DNA of 36,133 nucleotides from a virus (IMGVR_UViG_3300042914_001603:1-36133), one strand, 5' to 3'; positions 25,724 through 31,550 are shown, numbered from the stretch's first letter. Notes: a model not told the origin generated them from the sequence alone. Program-made: numbers and translations.

Positions 25724-25847
25724 CCGTGGAAAGCGTAAATGGAGCATTGATACAGTTCTCTTTGGGGACGGTCTCGATGCCGCCTCAATGACTCCACCGA
25801 GTCGAATGCTCCCGGTAATTTCCACACGGGATCGTCCACCAAAGAGG
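25724..25847 (+). promoter_or_regulatory. Structured leader RNA sequestering the replication gene ribosome site
   Basis: Four helices are visible by eye. (a) 25724-25732 with 25819-25829 (bulged). (b) 25741-25748 with 25805-25812 (8 perfect pairs). (d) GACTC-CACC-GAGTC at 25790-25803. (c) 25758-25773 with 25830-25846. Helix c crosses a and b, giving a possible pseudoknot, and its 3' arm contains part of the Shine-Dalgarno AGAGG (25843-25847) six bases before the start at 25853. Translation of the replication gene would be blocked while helix c is formed. No known riboswitch is recognised. Confidence 0.6.
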
Positions 25848-25852
25848 ATTGT

Positions 25853-26614
25853 ATGCATTACTTCAAAAGAAACATCGGGGATTACCACAAAAAAGCTGGA
25901 AGGCTTTCCATGCTTGAGCACGGAGCGTACACGCTTCTGATGGATGCGTGCTATGACCGTGAACAATTCCCGACAATCGAACAGGCTTATGACTGGTGTT
26001 GGGCTAGAACTGACCAAGAAAAAGAGGCAGTCCGGTTTGTTTTAGAAAAATTCTTTACAGAAAACAACGGGGTATATTTTCAGTCAAGAATTCAGGATGA
26101 AATTGATAAATATCACGAAAATTCAAGCACTAACGCAAGAATAGCAAAAGAGCGCGAAGAAAAAAGACGCACGAACCGTGAACGAACCGTGAACGAACAA
26201 GACACGAACCTCCACCTAACCACTAACCATAAACCAATAACCAATATAAAAGATAAAGATACTACGTATCTTAGTGATCGCTCACGCGATGCACCTTTAA
26301 GATGCCCTGTTGAAAAGTTAGTTGATCTGTACCACAAAGCGCTGCCAACGTGCCCACAAGTGGCGGTAATGACAAAAACCCGACAGGCTTATGCTGCAAG
26401 CCGATGGCGGGAAGTCTGCCAGGCTGATAGTTGGGAAACGGAAAGCGAAGGTCTTGAGTTTTTTGAATCGTATTTTTTGAAAGTGGCTGAATCCAAGTTT
26501 TTGATTGGTAGCGCGGATGGCAGGAATGGGAAAGTGCCGTTCCGGGCTGATTTTGAATGGCTAATGAGGCCGAATAACTTTGCCAAAGTTTTAGAAGGGA
26601 AATATCACAGATGA
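25853..26614 (+). CDS. DUF1376 replication initiation-like protein
   Basis: A 253-residue protein. The N-terminal 100 residues match DUF1376 (YFKRNIGDYHKKAGRLSMLE, EHGAYTLLMDACYDREQFP), found in phage replication initiators of the O type. A low-complexity linker (about 100-140) encodes the repeat region. The C-terminal part ends FEWLMRPNNFAKVLEGKY, typical of these proteins. It should recruit the host replication machinery. Its own repeats and leader suggest autoregulation, as for lambda O. Confidence 0.8.
   Translation: MHYFKRNIGDYHKKAGRLSMLEHGAYTLLMDACYDREQFPTIEQAYDWCWARTDQEKEAVRFVLEKFFTENNGVYFQSRIQDEIDKYHENSSTNARIAKEREEKRRTNRERTVNEQDTNLHLTTNHKPITNIKDKDTTYLSDRSRDAPLRCPVEKLVDLYHKALPTCPQVAVMTKTRQAYAASRWREVCQADSWETESEGLEFFESYFLKVAESKFLIGSADGRNGKVPFRADFEWLMRPNNFAKVLEGKYHR
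26172..26272 (+). repeat. Iteron-like repeats and AT-rich hairpin inside the replication gene
   Basis: Two tandem 11-mers CGAACCGTGAA (26172-26193), then CGAAC copies at 26194 and 26205, are followed by four 7-bp units (CTAACCA, CTAACCA, TAAACCA, ATAACCA) at 26216-26243. An AT-rich stretch and a small hairpin AAGATAC-TAC-GTATCTT follow. This is the layout of a lambdoid replication origin inside the initiator gene. Confidence 0.65.
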
Positions 26615-27078
26615 AAAAGTTTAAGGAATTGACCGTTAAAAAAGAACAGGACGAGCCAAAGTCAACCGGATGCAACGCACACAATTGCGATGCCCCGGCA
26701 GGAAATAGCATTGACGGCCAGCATTGGTACTGTAATTGCCACTTTGGACGCGCACCATACGCAAGCATGGTTATAACGCGCTGGATGCAAGAAGATGGCA
26801 AGGATATAGTGGAGCTATCGGCAGACATTAGAAAAGCAATGGTGGGTCGTATAGCCTTTCCTTGGCACTATTACAAACCTATACTCAAACAGCATTACCC
26901 TGAACTGATGCCAAAAAAGACAGATTTGGACGAAAAAGGGAAAATAATGCCAGCGAAATGGCTTTATAAAGTTGACGCTTATTTAACCGCAAAGTCGAAA
27001 CAGATTGAAGATGAGTACATGAAGCAAGAAAACAAAAAACCGCGCAATTTAGGATTTGATGGGATAGTTTTTGATTGA
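26611..27078 (+). CDS. Cys-rich protein next to the replication gene
   Basis: A 155-residue protein. Residues of about 19-45 contain a Cys/His cluster (CNAHNCDAP, then HWYCNCHFG) that may bind zinc. The remainder is helical and basic, with many Lys. It overlaps the replication gene by ATGA, so it may work with it, for example as a loader or DNA-binding partner. No family is recognised. Confidence 0.65.
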   Translation: MKKFKELTVKKEQDEPKSTGCNAHNCDAPAGNSIDGQHWYCNCHFGRAPYASMVITRWMQEDGKDIVELSADIRKAMVGRIAFPWHYYKPILKQHYPELMPKKTDLDEKGKIMPAKWLYKVDAYLTAKSKQIEDEYMKQENKKPRNLGFDGIVFD

Positions 27079-27102
27079 CAGCTATATTTTATTGTGTAAA
27101 AT
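27075..27102 (+). promoter_or_regulatory. Promoter P3 (TTGACA, 16 bp, TAAAAT) with dyad
   Basis: A perfect -35 TTGACA at 27075-27080 and -10 TAAAAT at 27097-27102. A perfect dyad TGTGT-AAAAT-ACACA at 27093-27107 overlaps the -10, a possible operator. It directs the set of small genes from 27127. Confidence 0.85.
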
Positions 27103-27126
27103 ACACACAAAATGAAGGAGAGTGAA

Positions 27127-27303
27127 ATGATACATACATGGAAGGGAAAAGAAATTGACACGCTTTCACGAGAGGAACTGATTGAAATTATAAAATTTCT
27201 TATTCATGAAATGGAAGTACTTAGAGAAGATAGAGATGCTTGGAGGAGAGGCGGTAGCGCAGTCCAATACATGCTTCAAAAAAACAAAGGAGAGATGAAA
27301 TGA
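27127..27303 (+). CDS. Small helical protein (REEL type)
   Basis: A 58-residue protein with the pattern DTLSREELIEIIKFLIHEME. The gene at 27473 has the same core (LTREELIDLIKLEK), so they are paralogs. The ATG at 27127 has AAGGAGAG upstream; the ATG at 27112 would lie at the start of the transcript. The stop overlaps the next start. Confidence 0.65.
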   Translation: MIHTWKGKEIDTLSREELIEIIKFLIHEMEVLREDRDAWRRGGSAVQYMLQKNKGEMK

Positions 27304-27470
27304 CTTGGCAACCTATAGAGACTGCACCGAAGGATGGGACTAGCATAATTGTATCTGGCGGTACTGTCGAATGGCTCGTTGATGGATGGTTTTCTCATTG
27401 TGCGCAAAGATATTTGCAGTGGCAACCTACCCATTGGATGCCGTTACCAGAACTACCTAAAGGAGAGTAA
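27300..27470 (+). CDS. DUF551-type protein
   Basis: A 56-residue protein beginning MTWQPIETAPKDGT and ending THWMPLPELPKGE, the pattern of DUF551 phage proteins. The function is unknown. It overlaps the previous stop as ATGA. Its last codons carry the ribosome site AAAGGAGAG of the next gene. Confidence 0.75.
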   Translation: MTWQPIETAPKDGTSIIVSGGTVEWLVDGWFSHCAQRYLQWQPTHWMPLPELPKGE

Positions 27471-27472
27471 AC

Positions 27473-27700
27473 ATGAGTATTAAAATAAACGCTGACGAAC
27501 TAGACACATTAACACGCGAAGAACTGATTGATTTAATCAAACTTGAAAAAATTCTCGCTTATCTGGAATCAAATATATTTGAAATGCCAGCAGAAACGGT
27601 TAATAATTTATTCAAAAAACACTCAAAAGAAATAGCTGAAAGTGTAGAAAAAAACAATAAATTATTAGCCAAGTTAAAACGGTTAAACAAAGGAGAGTAA
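27473..27700 (+). CDS. Small helical protein, REEL type, second copy
   Basis: A 75-residue charged helical protein (LTREELIDLIK near the start). Paralog of the gene at 27127. It ends in NKGE, which again encodes the AAAGGAGAG ribosome site for the following gene. Confidence 0.65.
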   Translation: MSIKINADELDTLTREELIDLIKLEKILAYLESNIFEMPAETVNNLFKKHSKEIAESVEKNNKLLAKLKRLNKGE

Positions 27701-27702
27701 AC

Positions 27703-27909
27703 ATGGCTTGGTTAGATATTGTGGCGATTTGTTTTGCGCTGTTTTCACTTTGTTTATCAATAAGGAATTCATGGGTTTTTAACCGAAGGAATGAATTAAA
27801 TCGTTTTGAAAACGGAATTCACGTTATTGAAAACTATGCGGATTACGGCACTATGATTCTCAAGTTCTGGATATGGGACGTTGAAAAGTTCAAGTTGCCT
27901 AACGCTTGA
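27703..27909 (+). CDS. Small membrane protein
   Basis: A 68-residue protein with an N-terminal membrane helix (DIVAICFALFSLCLSI) followed by a charged soluble tail. The stop lies inside the first attC-like site. It is the last gene before the cassette array. No family recognised. Confidence 0.65.
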   Translation: MAWLDIVAICFALFSLCLSIRNSWVFNRRNELNRFENGIHVIENYADYGTMILKFWIWDVEKFKLPNA

Positions 27910-27966
27910 AATAACAGGCTTGGCGCGGCTTTATGCGCCAAGTCCTTGTTGATTGATGGGTTAGCC
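27897..27966 (-). other. attC-like site 0
   Basis: On the - strand this reads R box GGCTAAC, spacer CCATC, L box arm with three extra bases, a hairpin stem (CTTGGCGC and GCGCCAAG) with an 8-base loop, the other arm, spacer TCAAGC, and the perfect core GTTAGGC. Its stem is unlike the other five sites, so it has a separate origin. Confidence 0.8.
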
Positions 27967-28006
27967 GTGCGCCCTTTAGATACGGCACAACAGCGAAGGA
28001 AACAAA

Positions 28007-28243
28007 ATGGACTTTGGCACAGCACTGAAAGAACTGAAAAGCGGCAACAAGGTAGCCCGTAGCGGCTGGAATGGTGTTAGTCTTTGGCTGGAACTGCAAA
28101 CGCCTGACGCAAACAGCAAGATGACGCTGCCGTACATCTACATCAACTACCCGCAGGACGCAAAGACGACCCCCGGCGCAAAAGTGCCGTGGCTGGCTTC
28201 GCAGACTGACATGCTGGCCGAGGACTGGATCATTACGGCCTAG
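28007..28243 (+). CDS. DUF2829 protein, candidate Tad2-like Thoeris inhibitor
   Basis: A 78-residue protein. Residues 16-23 are VARSGWNG, 41-46 LPYIYI and 61-74 PWLASQTDMLAEDW, the core signature of DUF2829. Members of this family include Tad2 proteins, which bind and sequester the signalling nucleotide of Thoeris defence. The sequence is a full single domain. It is carried in a cassette with exactly matching attC ends. The anti-defence role is inferred from the family and context. GAAGGA is upstream. Confidence 0.8.
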   Translation: MDFGTALKELKSGNKVARSGWNGVSLWLELQTPDANSKMTLPYIYINYPQDAKTTPGAKVPWLASQTDMLAEDWIITA

Positions 28244-28278
28244 TGAACAGGAGGCCGTCATCGGTTCAGGCTGGTGAC

Positions 28279-28332
28279 GGCTAACGGCAAAGTTCATCGG
28301 TGCGAAGCATCCGCTGGAACGATGGGTTAGGT
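28279..28332 (-). other. attC-like site 1
   Basis: The - strand reads R box ACCTAAC, spacer CCATC, arm GTTCCAGCGGATGC, loop TTC, arm GCACCGCTGAAC, spacer TTTGCC, core GTTAGCC. The first arm has two extra bases (a C and an A). This is the same 5-nt/6-nt spacer and extra-base layout as the attC of aadA. Confidence 0.85.
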
Positions 28333-28347
28333 GAAAAGGAAAAAATT

Positions 28348-28434
28348 ATGAAAATTACTGTTGCAGGCTTTGTTTGGATTTTATTTGTTTTTGTTTGCGT
28401 TCTTGGTTTTTTGTTGGATTATTACAAAGTTTAG
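28348..28434 (+). CDS. 28-residue membrane peptide, copy 1
   Basis: A small hydrophobic frame, MKITVAGFVWIL then FVFVCVLGFLLDYYKV. It starts 16 bases after the attC core with an AAAAGGAAAAA site. A second copy at 28710 is homologous in both protein and upstream DNA. Conservation of both copies suggests that it is translated. Possibly a membrane-active peptide. Confidence 0.6.
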   Translation: MKITVAGFVWILFVFVCVLGFLLDYYKV

Positions 28435-28442
28435 GATTAATC

Positions 28443-28610
28443 ATGAATTGGCCTACATATAGTGAAATGAAAGAAAAAGGTGGTATTTGGTCGTGCCCGA
28501 AATGTGAGGGTACTGACAAATGGTGCATTCTTGAAATGGATGACGAACGTGGTGCTGTATGCGAAAGACACGGCGTAATAGTGCCTAACGTAGAAAATAA
28601 AGGAGAGTAA
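28443..28610 (+). CDS. Small zinc-ribbon-like protein
   Basis: A 55-residue protein with CPKC (residues 18-21) and further Cys at 28 and 41, suggesting metal binding. It ends in NKGE, so it carries the AAAGGAGAG ribosome site, but only a five-codon frame follows, as if its former partner gene was cut away by the next cassette. Confidence 0.6.
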   Translation: MNWPTYSEMKEKGGIWSCPKCEGTDKWCILEMDDERGAVCERHGVIVPNVENKGE

Positions 28611-28639
28611 CGATGAAACCCGACTAATCATGGGGTCTA

Positions 28640-28696
28640 TCTTAACGCCCAGTCCAGCGGTGAGCGTAGCGAATCCGCTGGAACGTAGTGTTAGGT
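28640..28696 (-). other. attC-like site 2
   Basis: On the - strand: ACCTAAC, CACTAC spacer region, arm GTTCCAGCGGATTCGC, loop TAC, arm GCTCACCGCTGGAC and core GTTAAGA. The tip has a tandem GA mismatch. It is of the second subtype, shared with site 5. The core is a weaker match to the consensus. Confidence 0.75.
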
Positions 28697-28709
28697 GAAA
28701 GGAAAAATG

Positions 28710-28796
28710 ATGAAAATTTCTGCTGAAGGCGTTGCTTGGATTTTACTTGTTCTTGTTTGCGTTATTGGGTTACTTTTGGATTATTACAAAGCTTAA
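28710..28796 (+). CDS. 28-residue membrane peptide, copy 2
   Basis: MKISAEGVAWIL then LVLVCVIGLLLDYYKA. Same length and the same end as the copy at 28348, with substitutions spread over the middle. A second ATG three bases upstream (28707) is also possible. It precedes a membrane protein gene in its cassette. Confidence 0.6.
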   Translation: MKISAEGVAWILLVLVCVIGLLLDYYKA

Positions 28797-28812
28797 AGTT
28801 ATTGAAGGAAAA

Positions 28813-29040
28813 ATGATGAAAAGCTGGAACAGCGACTTCGACAAGCGATTCAATCGCATGCAACGTTTTGTGACGTGGTTTATTGGCGGCGTGCTCGTGC
28901 TAATCCTGTGCATCTGGGTCGGCGGCGCGGTGTTGGCATACAAGGCCGTGACCGTCGCAGGCGAACAAGATTGGAGCGGCGGCATCAAGCCGGTAATTGA
29001 ACGGCTGTGGTGCGGCAAGCCCGGGTGCTTTGGCGACTAA
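28813..29040 (+). CDS. Small membrane protein
   Basis: A 75-residue protein with a charged start (MMKSWNSDFDKRFNRMQRF) and one membrane helix at about 20-43 (FIGGVLVLILCIWVGGAVLA), followed by a soluble tail with two Cys. Its stop lies in the R box of site 3, a usual relation of cassette gene to attC. Function unknown. Confidence 0.65.
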   Translation: MMKSWNSDFDKRFNRMQRFVTWFIGGVLVLILCIWVGGAVLAYKAVTVAGEQDWSGGIKPVIERLWCGKPGCFGD

Positions 29041-29082
29041 CGGCGAAGTTCAGCGGTGCGAAGCATCCGCTGGAGCTTAGTA
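29035..29082 (-). other. attC-like site 3, degenerate
   Basis: The hairpin, spacer (TTCGCC) and core (GTTAGTC) are kept, but the outer R box side is shortened and reads CTTAGTA on +. Probably the least active of the six. Confidence 0.65.
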
Positions 29083-29100
29083 AAGAAACGAGGAGACCTA

Positions 29101-29876
29101 TGAATGCAAAACCTTTAGGCATTAAGAACTACGGAAGCATCGCGCACCTTCCAGGTTCGCGTATGGGGTCAGGCGACCACAGTTGCAACGAAGGACAAAA
29201 GCGCATATGCAACGAGAAGGCGCGAGACAAGCACGACCGCATTATCGTGCAAGAAAAACTTGACGGATCGAACGTAGGTATTTGCAAGGTTAGAGGGCAG
29301 ATTCTGCCGCTGACGCGTGCTGGCTACAACGCAAACACCTCGCCATATGAACAACACCATAAGTTCGCATACTGGGTAACGCAGAATTATGCGCGATTTG
29401 ACGCTATGCTGCATGAGGGCGAGCGGTGCGTAGGAGAGTGGTTGCTACAGGCGCACGGCACTCGCTACGAACTGCCGCATGAACCGTTCGTTCTGTTCGA
29501 CATCATGCGCGGCACTGAGCGGGCGCTGTTCGAGGAAGTGCAATCAAGAGCGCGCGATTTTGTGCTGCCGAAAGTTGTGCGAATCGGCGAGCCGATGAGT
29601 ATTGCTGAAGCGATGGAGTCTCTCGGCGAATACGGCGGTCATGGGGCACTTGATCCCATCGAGGGGGCGGTGTGGCGCGTGGAGCGCAACGAAATCAGCA
29701 AAAAGAGTACAGGAGTCCGCACTTGGCGCGTTGACTTCCTTGCGAAGTACGTTCGACCTGACAAAGCGGATGGTTGCTACCTCGAAAGCGTGACCGGGAA
29801 ACCTACGGTGTGGAACAGCATAAAGCATAACGGCGAAGTTCAGCGGGGCGAAGCATCCGCTGGAACGATGGGTTAG
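29101..29876 (+). CDS. RNA-ligase-family nucleotidyltransferase
   Basis: A 258-residue protein of the ligase/capping superfamily. K53 lies in EKLDGSN, the covalent nucleotidylation motif. Further motifs are CVGEW (110-114), FVLFDIM (130-136), EGAVWRV (188-194) and FLAKYV (K216). RNA ligases of this class repair cut RNAs, such as tRNAs cleaved by defence nucleases. The last 17 residues are encoded within attC site 4 and look like an extension acquired with it. The start at 29101 has GAGGAG upstream. Confidence 0.8.
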
Positions 29877-29878
29877 AA
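29825..29878 (-). other. attC-like site 4
   Basis: The - strand reads TTCTAAC, CCATC, GTTCCAGCGGATGC, TTC, GCCCCGCTGAAC, TTCGCC, GTTATGC. It is almost identical in arms and spacers to site 1. Its R box TTCTAAC exactly pairs with the core of site 5 (GTTAGAA), which is the mark of an integron cassette between them. Confidence 0.85.
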
Positions 29879-29889
29879 AAGGAATTTTT

Positions 29890-30153
29890 ATGAAAGAAAA
29901 CCAATTGGCACATTATCAACATTTGACATGTCAGCAACAGCTAGGACGTATTGAGTTTGCACCTGAACCCTCCACGGTTTTTTGCTTTTGTCAGTGTGCA
30001 TTATTTCAAGCAAAGAAAATGCACCAAGATTCTCAAATGAATAACAAAGAAGAAATTTTTGATCGTGGAAAGAATAAAAATAATCCTCAAACAATGCGAG
30101 AAGCTCTTGAGGAGGCGTTTTATGGAAAAGAACGGCATAACGATGGTTCATAA
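29890..30153 (+). CDS. Cassette protein of unknown function
   Basis: An 87-residue protein with three Cys in a CFCQC block and a C-terminal helix (TMREALEEAFYGKE). It has AAGGAA upstream. A minus-strand frame of the same length exists here and would match the normal cassette direction, but it has no ribosome site. The plus-strand gene is preferred with moderate confidence. Confidence 0.55.
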   Translation: MKENQLAHYQHLTCQQQLGRIEFAPEPSTVFCFCQCALFQAKKMHQDSQMNNKEEIFDRGKNKNNPQTMREALEEAFYGKERHNDGS

Positions 30154-30155
30154 AG

Positions 30156-30213
30156 TTCTAACGGATAAGTTCAGCGGTGAGCGTAGCGAATCCGCAGGAA
30201 CGTAGTGTTATGT
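30156..30213 (-). other. attC-like site 5
   Basis: The - strand reads ACATAAC, CACTAC region, GTTCCTGCGGATTCGC, TAC, GCTCACCGCTGAAC, TTATCC, GTTAGAA. Same subtype as site 2 (tandem GA mismatch near the tip). It is the last site toward higher coordinates. Confidence 0.8.
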
Positions 30214-30239
30214 GAAAAGGAAAAAGGAGCGAGAAAATT

Positions 30240-30527
30240 ATGAACACTTATAACGATAAACCTATGAGCAAGTGGCTTGGCGAAACGTTGCAAGAAATGG
30301 CAGAAATGGAAATGGCAACAACAGAAACCCGTTGCCAACACTGCGGGTATCTCAACCGCTATCGTCACCCGGTCGTTGCGAGACAAAGCGATATTGAATT
30401 GTTTGAAAGCATGATGCGCTCGGCGTTTGAAGTTATGGATAGGCATGGAATAACAGCAAACTTGTTGGCAGATATTCGCGCACAATGTTTAATTTCGATG
30501 GCAAACAAAAACGCTGCAAAGGAATAA
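30240..30527 (+). CDS. Hypothetical protein with CxxC motif
   Basis: A 95-residue protein with CQHC in the first half and a helical C-terminal part. It follows site 5 with the same kind of leader (GTGAAAAGGAAAAAGG), so it is probably a former cassette whose own attC is lost. No known family. Confidence 0.65.
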   Translation: MNTYNDKPMSKWLGETLQEMAEMEMATTETRCQHCGYLNRYRHPVVARQSDIELFESMMRSAFEVMDRHGITANLLADIRAQCLISMANKNAAKE

Positions 30528-30531
30528 GTTA

Positions 30532-30693
30532 ATGAAAGACTACAGCGAAGACGTACTCAAAATACAAGAAGCTGGCAGAAAATTGCCGGTGCTAATGATG
30601 AAAGACAAAAACGCTGCATTGTTGTTTTTAGCGCAAACAATCATATCAGCACAACAAATAATCGAATACCTGAATGAGCCTGCAAACGAATGA
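30532..30693 (+). CDS. Small helical protein
   Basis: A 53-residue protein (DVLKIQEAGRKLPVLMMKDK) starting 4 bases after the previous stop. Charged N-terminal half, and a hydrophobic second half (LLFLAQTIISAQQII). Overlaps the next gene by 20 bases. Function unknown. Confidence 0.6.
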   Translation: MKDYSEDVLKIQEAGRKLPVLMMKDKNAALLFLAQTIISAQQIIEYLNEPANE

Positions 30694-30895
30694 ACGCGCC
30701 GAGACTTTTGAGCGTTTCTGCTGCGCCGTCGAGAATTTTCATGATGGGGAAAGAGATAAAGTCGCGGACTACTTGCGAGACATTGAAGCCCGACTTGGGC
30801 GCGACATTGCCGAACGCGTCAAAACCAGCATTCTTGCCTGTGCGAAGTCATCGGGCTGGCTTAGAGATGTCGAAAGGCTGCGCGTTAAGCCCTAA
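30674..30895 (+). CDS. Hypothetical charged protein
   Basis: A 73-residue protein (AETFERFCCAVENFHDGERD, then YLRDIEARLGRDIAERVK) typical of small phage accessory proteins. Preferred over the overlapping frame starting at 30690, whose composition is poor. Function unknown. Confidence 0.6.
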   Translation: MSLQTNERAETFERFCCAVENFHDGERDKVADYLRDIEARLGRDIAERVKTSILACAKSSGWLRDVERLRVKP

Positions 30896-30908
30896 GGAGC
30901 GCGAGCTA

Positions 30909-30980
30909 ATGCAGATATTCGGCAGGCTTCCATTTTCTTTTGAGTGTGATTGGGACAAAAGGCTTGAACCTGCCGCGTAA
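30909..30980 (+). CDS. Possible 23-residue peptide
   Basis: MQIFGRLPFSFECDWDKRLE followed by PAA and stop. AAGGAG lies about 10 bases upstream. It overlaps the -35 of promoter P4. Weak support; it may be non-coding. Confidence 0.3.
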   Translation: MQIFGRLPFSFECDWDKRLEPAA

Positions 30981-30991
30981 GTGTGTAGAAT
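30964..30991 (+). promoter_or_regulatory. Promoter P4 (TTGAAC, 16 bp, TAGAAT)
   Basis: The -35 is at 30964-30969 and the -10 at 30986-30991, with AAGTGTG between. The ATG of the RHH gene begins 7 bases after the -10, so the transcript probably starts at or within a base of the start codon and is leaderless. Confidence 0.85.
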
Positions 30992-30997
30992 GAGATT

Positions 30998-31159
30998 ATG
31001 GACACTAAAAAAATCGGCAAGCCAAAAACAATTGAAGACGCAAAGCGCGTGAATATCTACATTTCAAAAAAAGCGCATGAAAAAGCGAAAAAGATCGGCG
31101 GCGGGAATTTTTCTGCTGGCGTGACTAAGCTGATAAATGAGTATGCTAATCGGACTTGA
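30998..31159 (+). CDS. Ribbon-helix-helix DNA-binding protein
   Basis: A 53-residue protein with a basic start, a strand RVNIYISKKAHEKAKKI and a helix NFSAGVTKLINEYA, the Arc/MetJ/CopG pattern. Such dimers bind short palindromes and repress promoters. It is read from a probably leaderless message of promoter P4. It may regulate one or more of the promoter family, for example the dyad in P3. It overlaps the next gene. Confidence 0.75.
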   Translation: MDTKKIGKPKTIEDAKRVNIYISKKAHEKAKKIGGGNFSAGVTKLINEYANRT

Positions 31160-31550
31160 CCCCGGTACAAATACGGGAGTAGCTATATTTGAGAACGGAA
31201 AGCTTACAAAGCTAACCACCTGGACGCCAATACAGCTAATAACGCTGCTTCCTAGCTTTTCCGTTACAAGCGTGATATTCGAGGATTCGCGCTTGACTTC
31301 GCCAGTTTGGAGCCGGGGCACTAGCCAAGCTGCACGCATGAAGATAGCCCGGAATGTCGGGCAGGTTGACGCTATATGCAATTTAATATGCGCCATATGT
31401 GAAGAAATGAAAGTAAGCGCTCACGGCATAAGCCCAAAACACAAAGGACGCAAGCTAGACGCGGAAACTTTCAACAAAATCACTGGCTGGACAAAGAAAA
31501 GCAATCAACACGAACGTGATGCTGCAATGTGCGTTTTAGCGCTTGCATGA
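31143..31550 (+). CDS. RuvC-like Holliday junction resolvase
   Basis: A 135-residue RNase H-fold nuclease. Acidic residues are D6 in LIGLDPGTNTG, E47 in IFED and D126 in HERDAA, the arrangement of RuvC-type resolvases. It should resolve branched DNA before packaging. An in-frame ATG at 31137 adds two residues. It overlaps the RHH gene by 17 bases. Confidence 0.85.
   Translation: MLIGLDPGTNTGVAIFENGKLTKLTTWTPIQLITLLPSFSVTSVIFEDSRLTSPVWSRGTSQAARMKIARNVGQVDAICNLICAICEEMKVSAHGISPKHKGRKLDAETFNKITGWTKKSNQHERDAAMCVLALA

Larger units (their letters stand above)
27897..30213 (-). mobile_element. Integron-like cassette array without integrase (CALIN-like)
   Basis: Six attC-like sites separate five gene cassettes of about 284 to 749 bp. 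Integron cassettes carry, at one end, the bases that complete the R box of their own attC. This is seen here: the cassette at 27961-28279 has matching ends over 9 bases (GTTAGCCGT), and the cassette at 29873-30156 matches over 7 (GTTAGAA). The cassette genes lie on +, while spacer lengths and extra bases place the attC reading direction on -. No intI gene exists in this apparently complete genome. Confidence 0.8.

Noticed and set aside
28254-28281. GCCGTCA/TGACGGC hairpin after the DUF2829 gene
   Set aside because: It has no T-run, so I do not call it a terminator; it overlaps the R box of attC site 1.
27899-28297. Minus-strand frame of 132 codons over the DUF2829 gene
   Set aside because: The plus-strand frame has clear DUF2829 motifs, so the other is a shadow.
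28613-28627. Five-codon frame after an AAAGGAGAG ribosome site
   Set aside because: Too short to be a gene; read as a stump left when a cassette border cut off a downstream gene.
29888-30151. Minus-strand frame of 87 codons that fills the last cassette in the canonical attC direction
   Set aside because: No ribosome site upstream, while the plus-strand frame has AAGGAA and matches the direction of all other genes. Not fully excluded.
30690-30980. 96-codon frame overlapping the gene at 30674
   Set aside because: Odd composition compared with the overlapping 30674 frame; only its last 23 codons are kept as a doubtful peptide.
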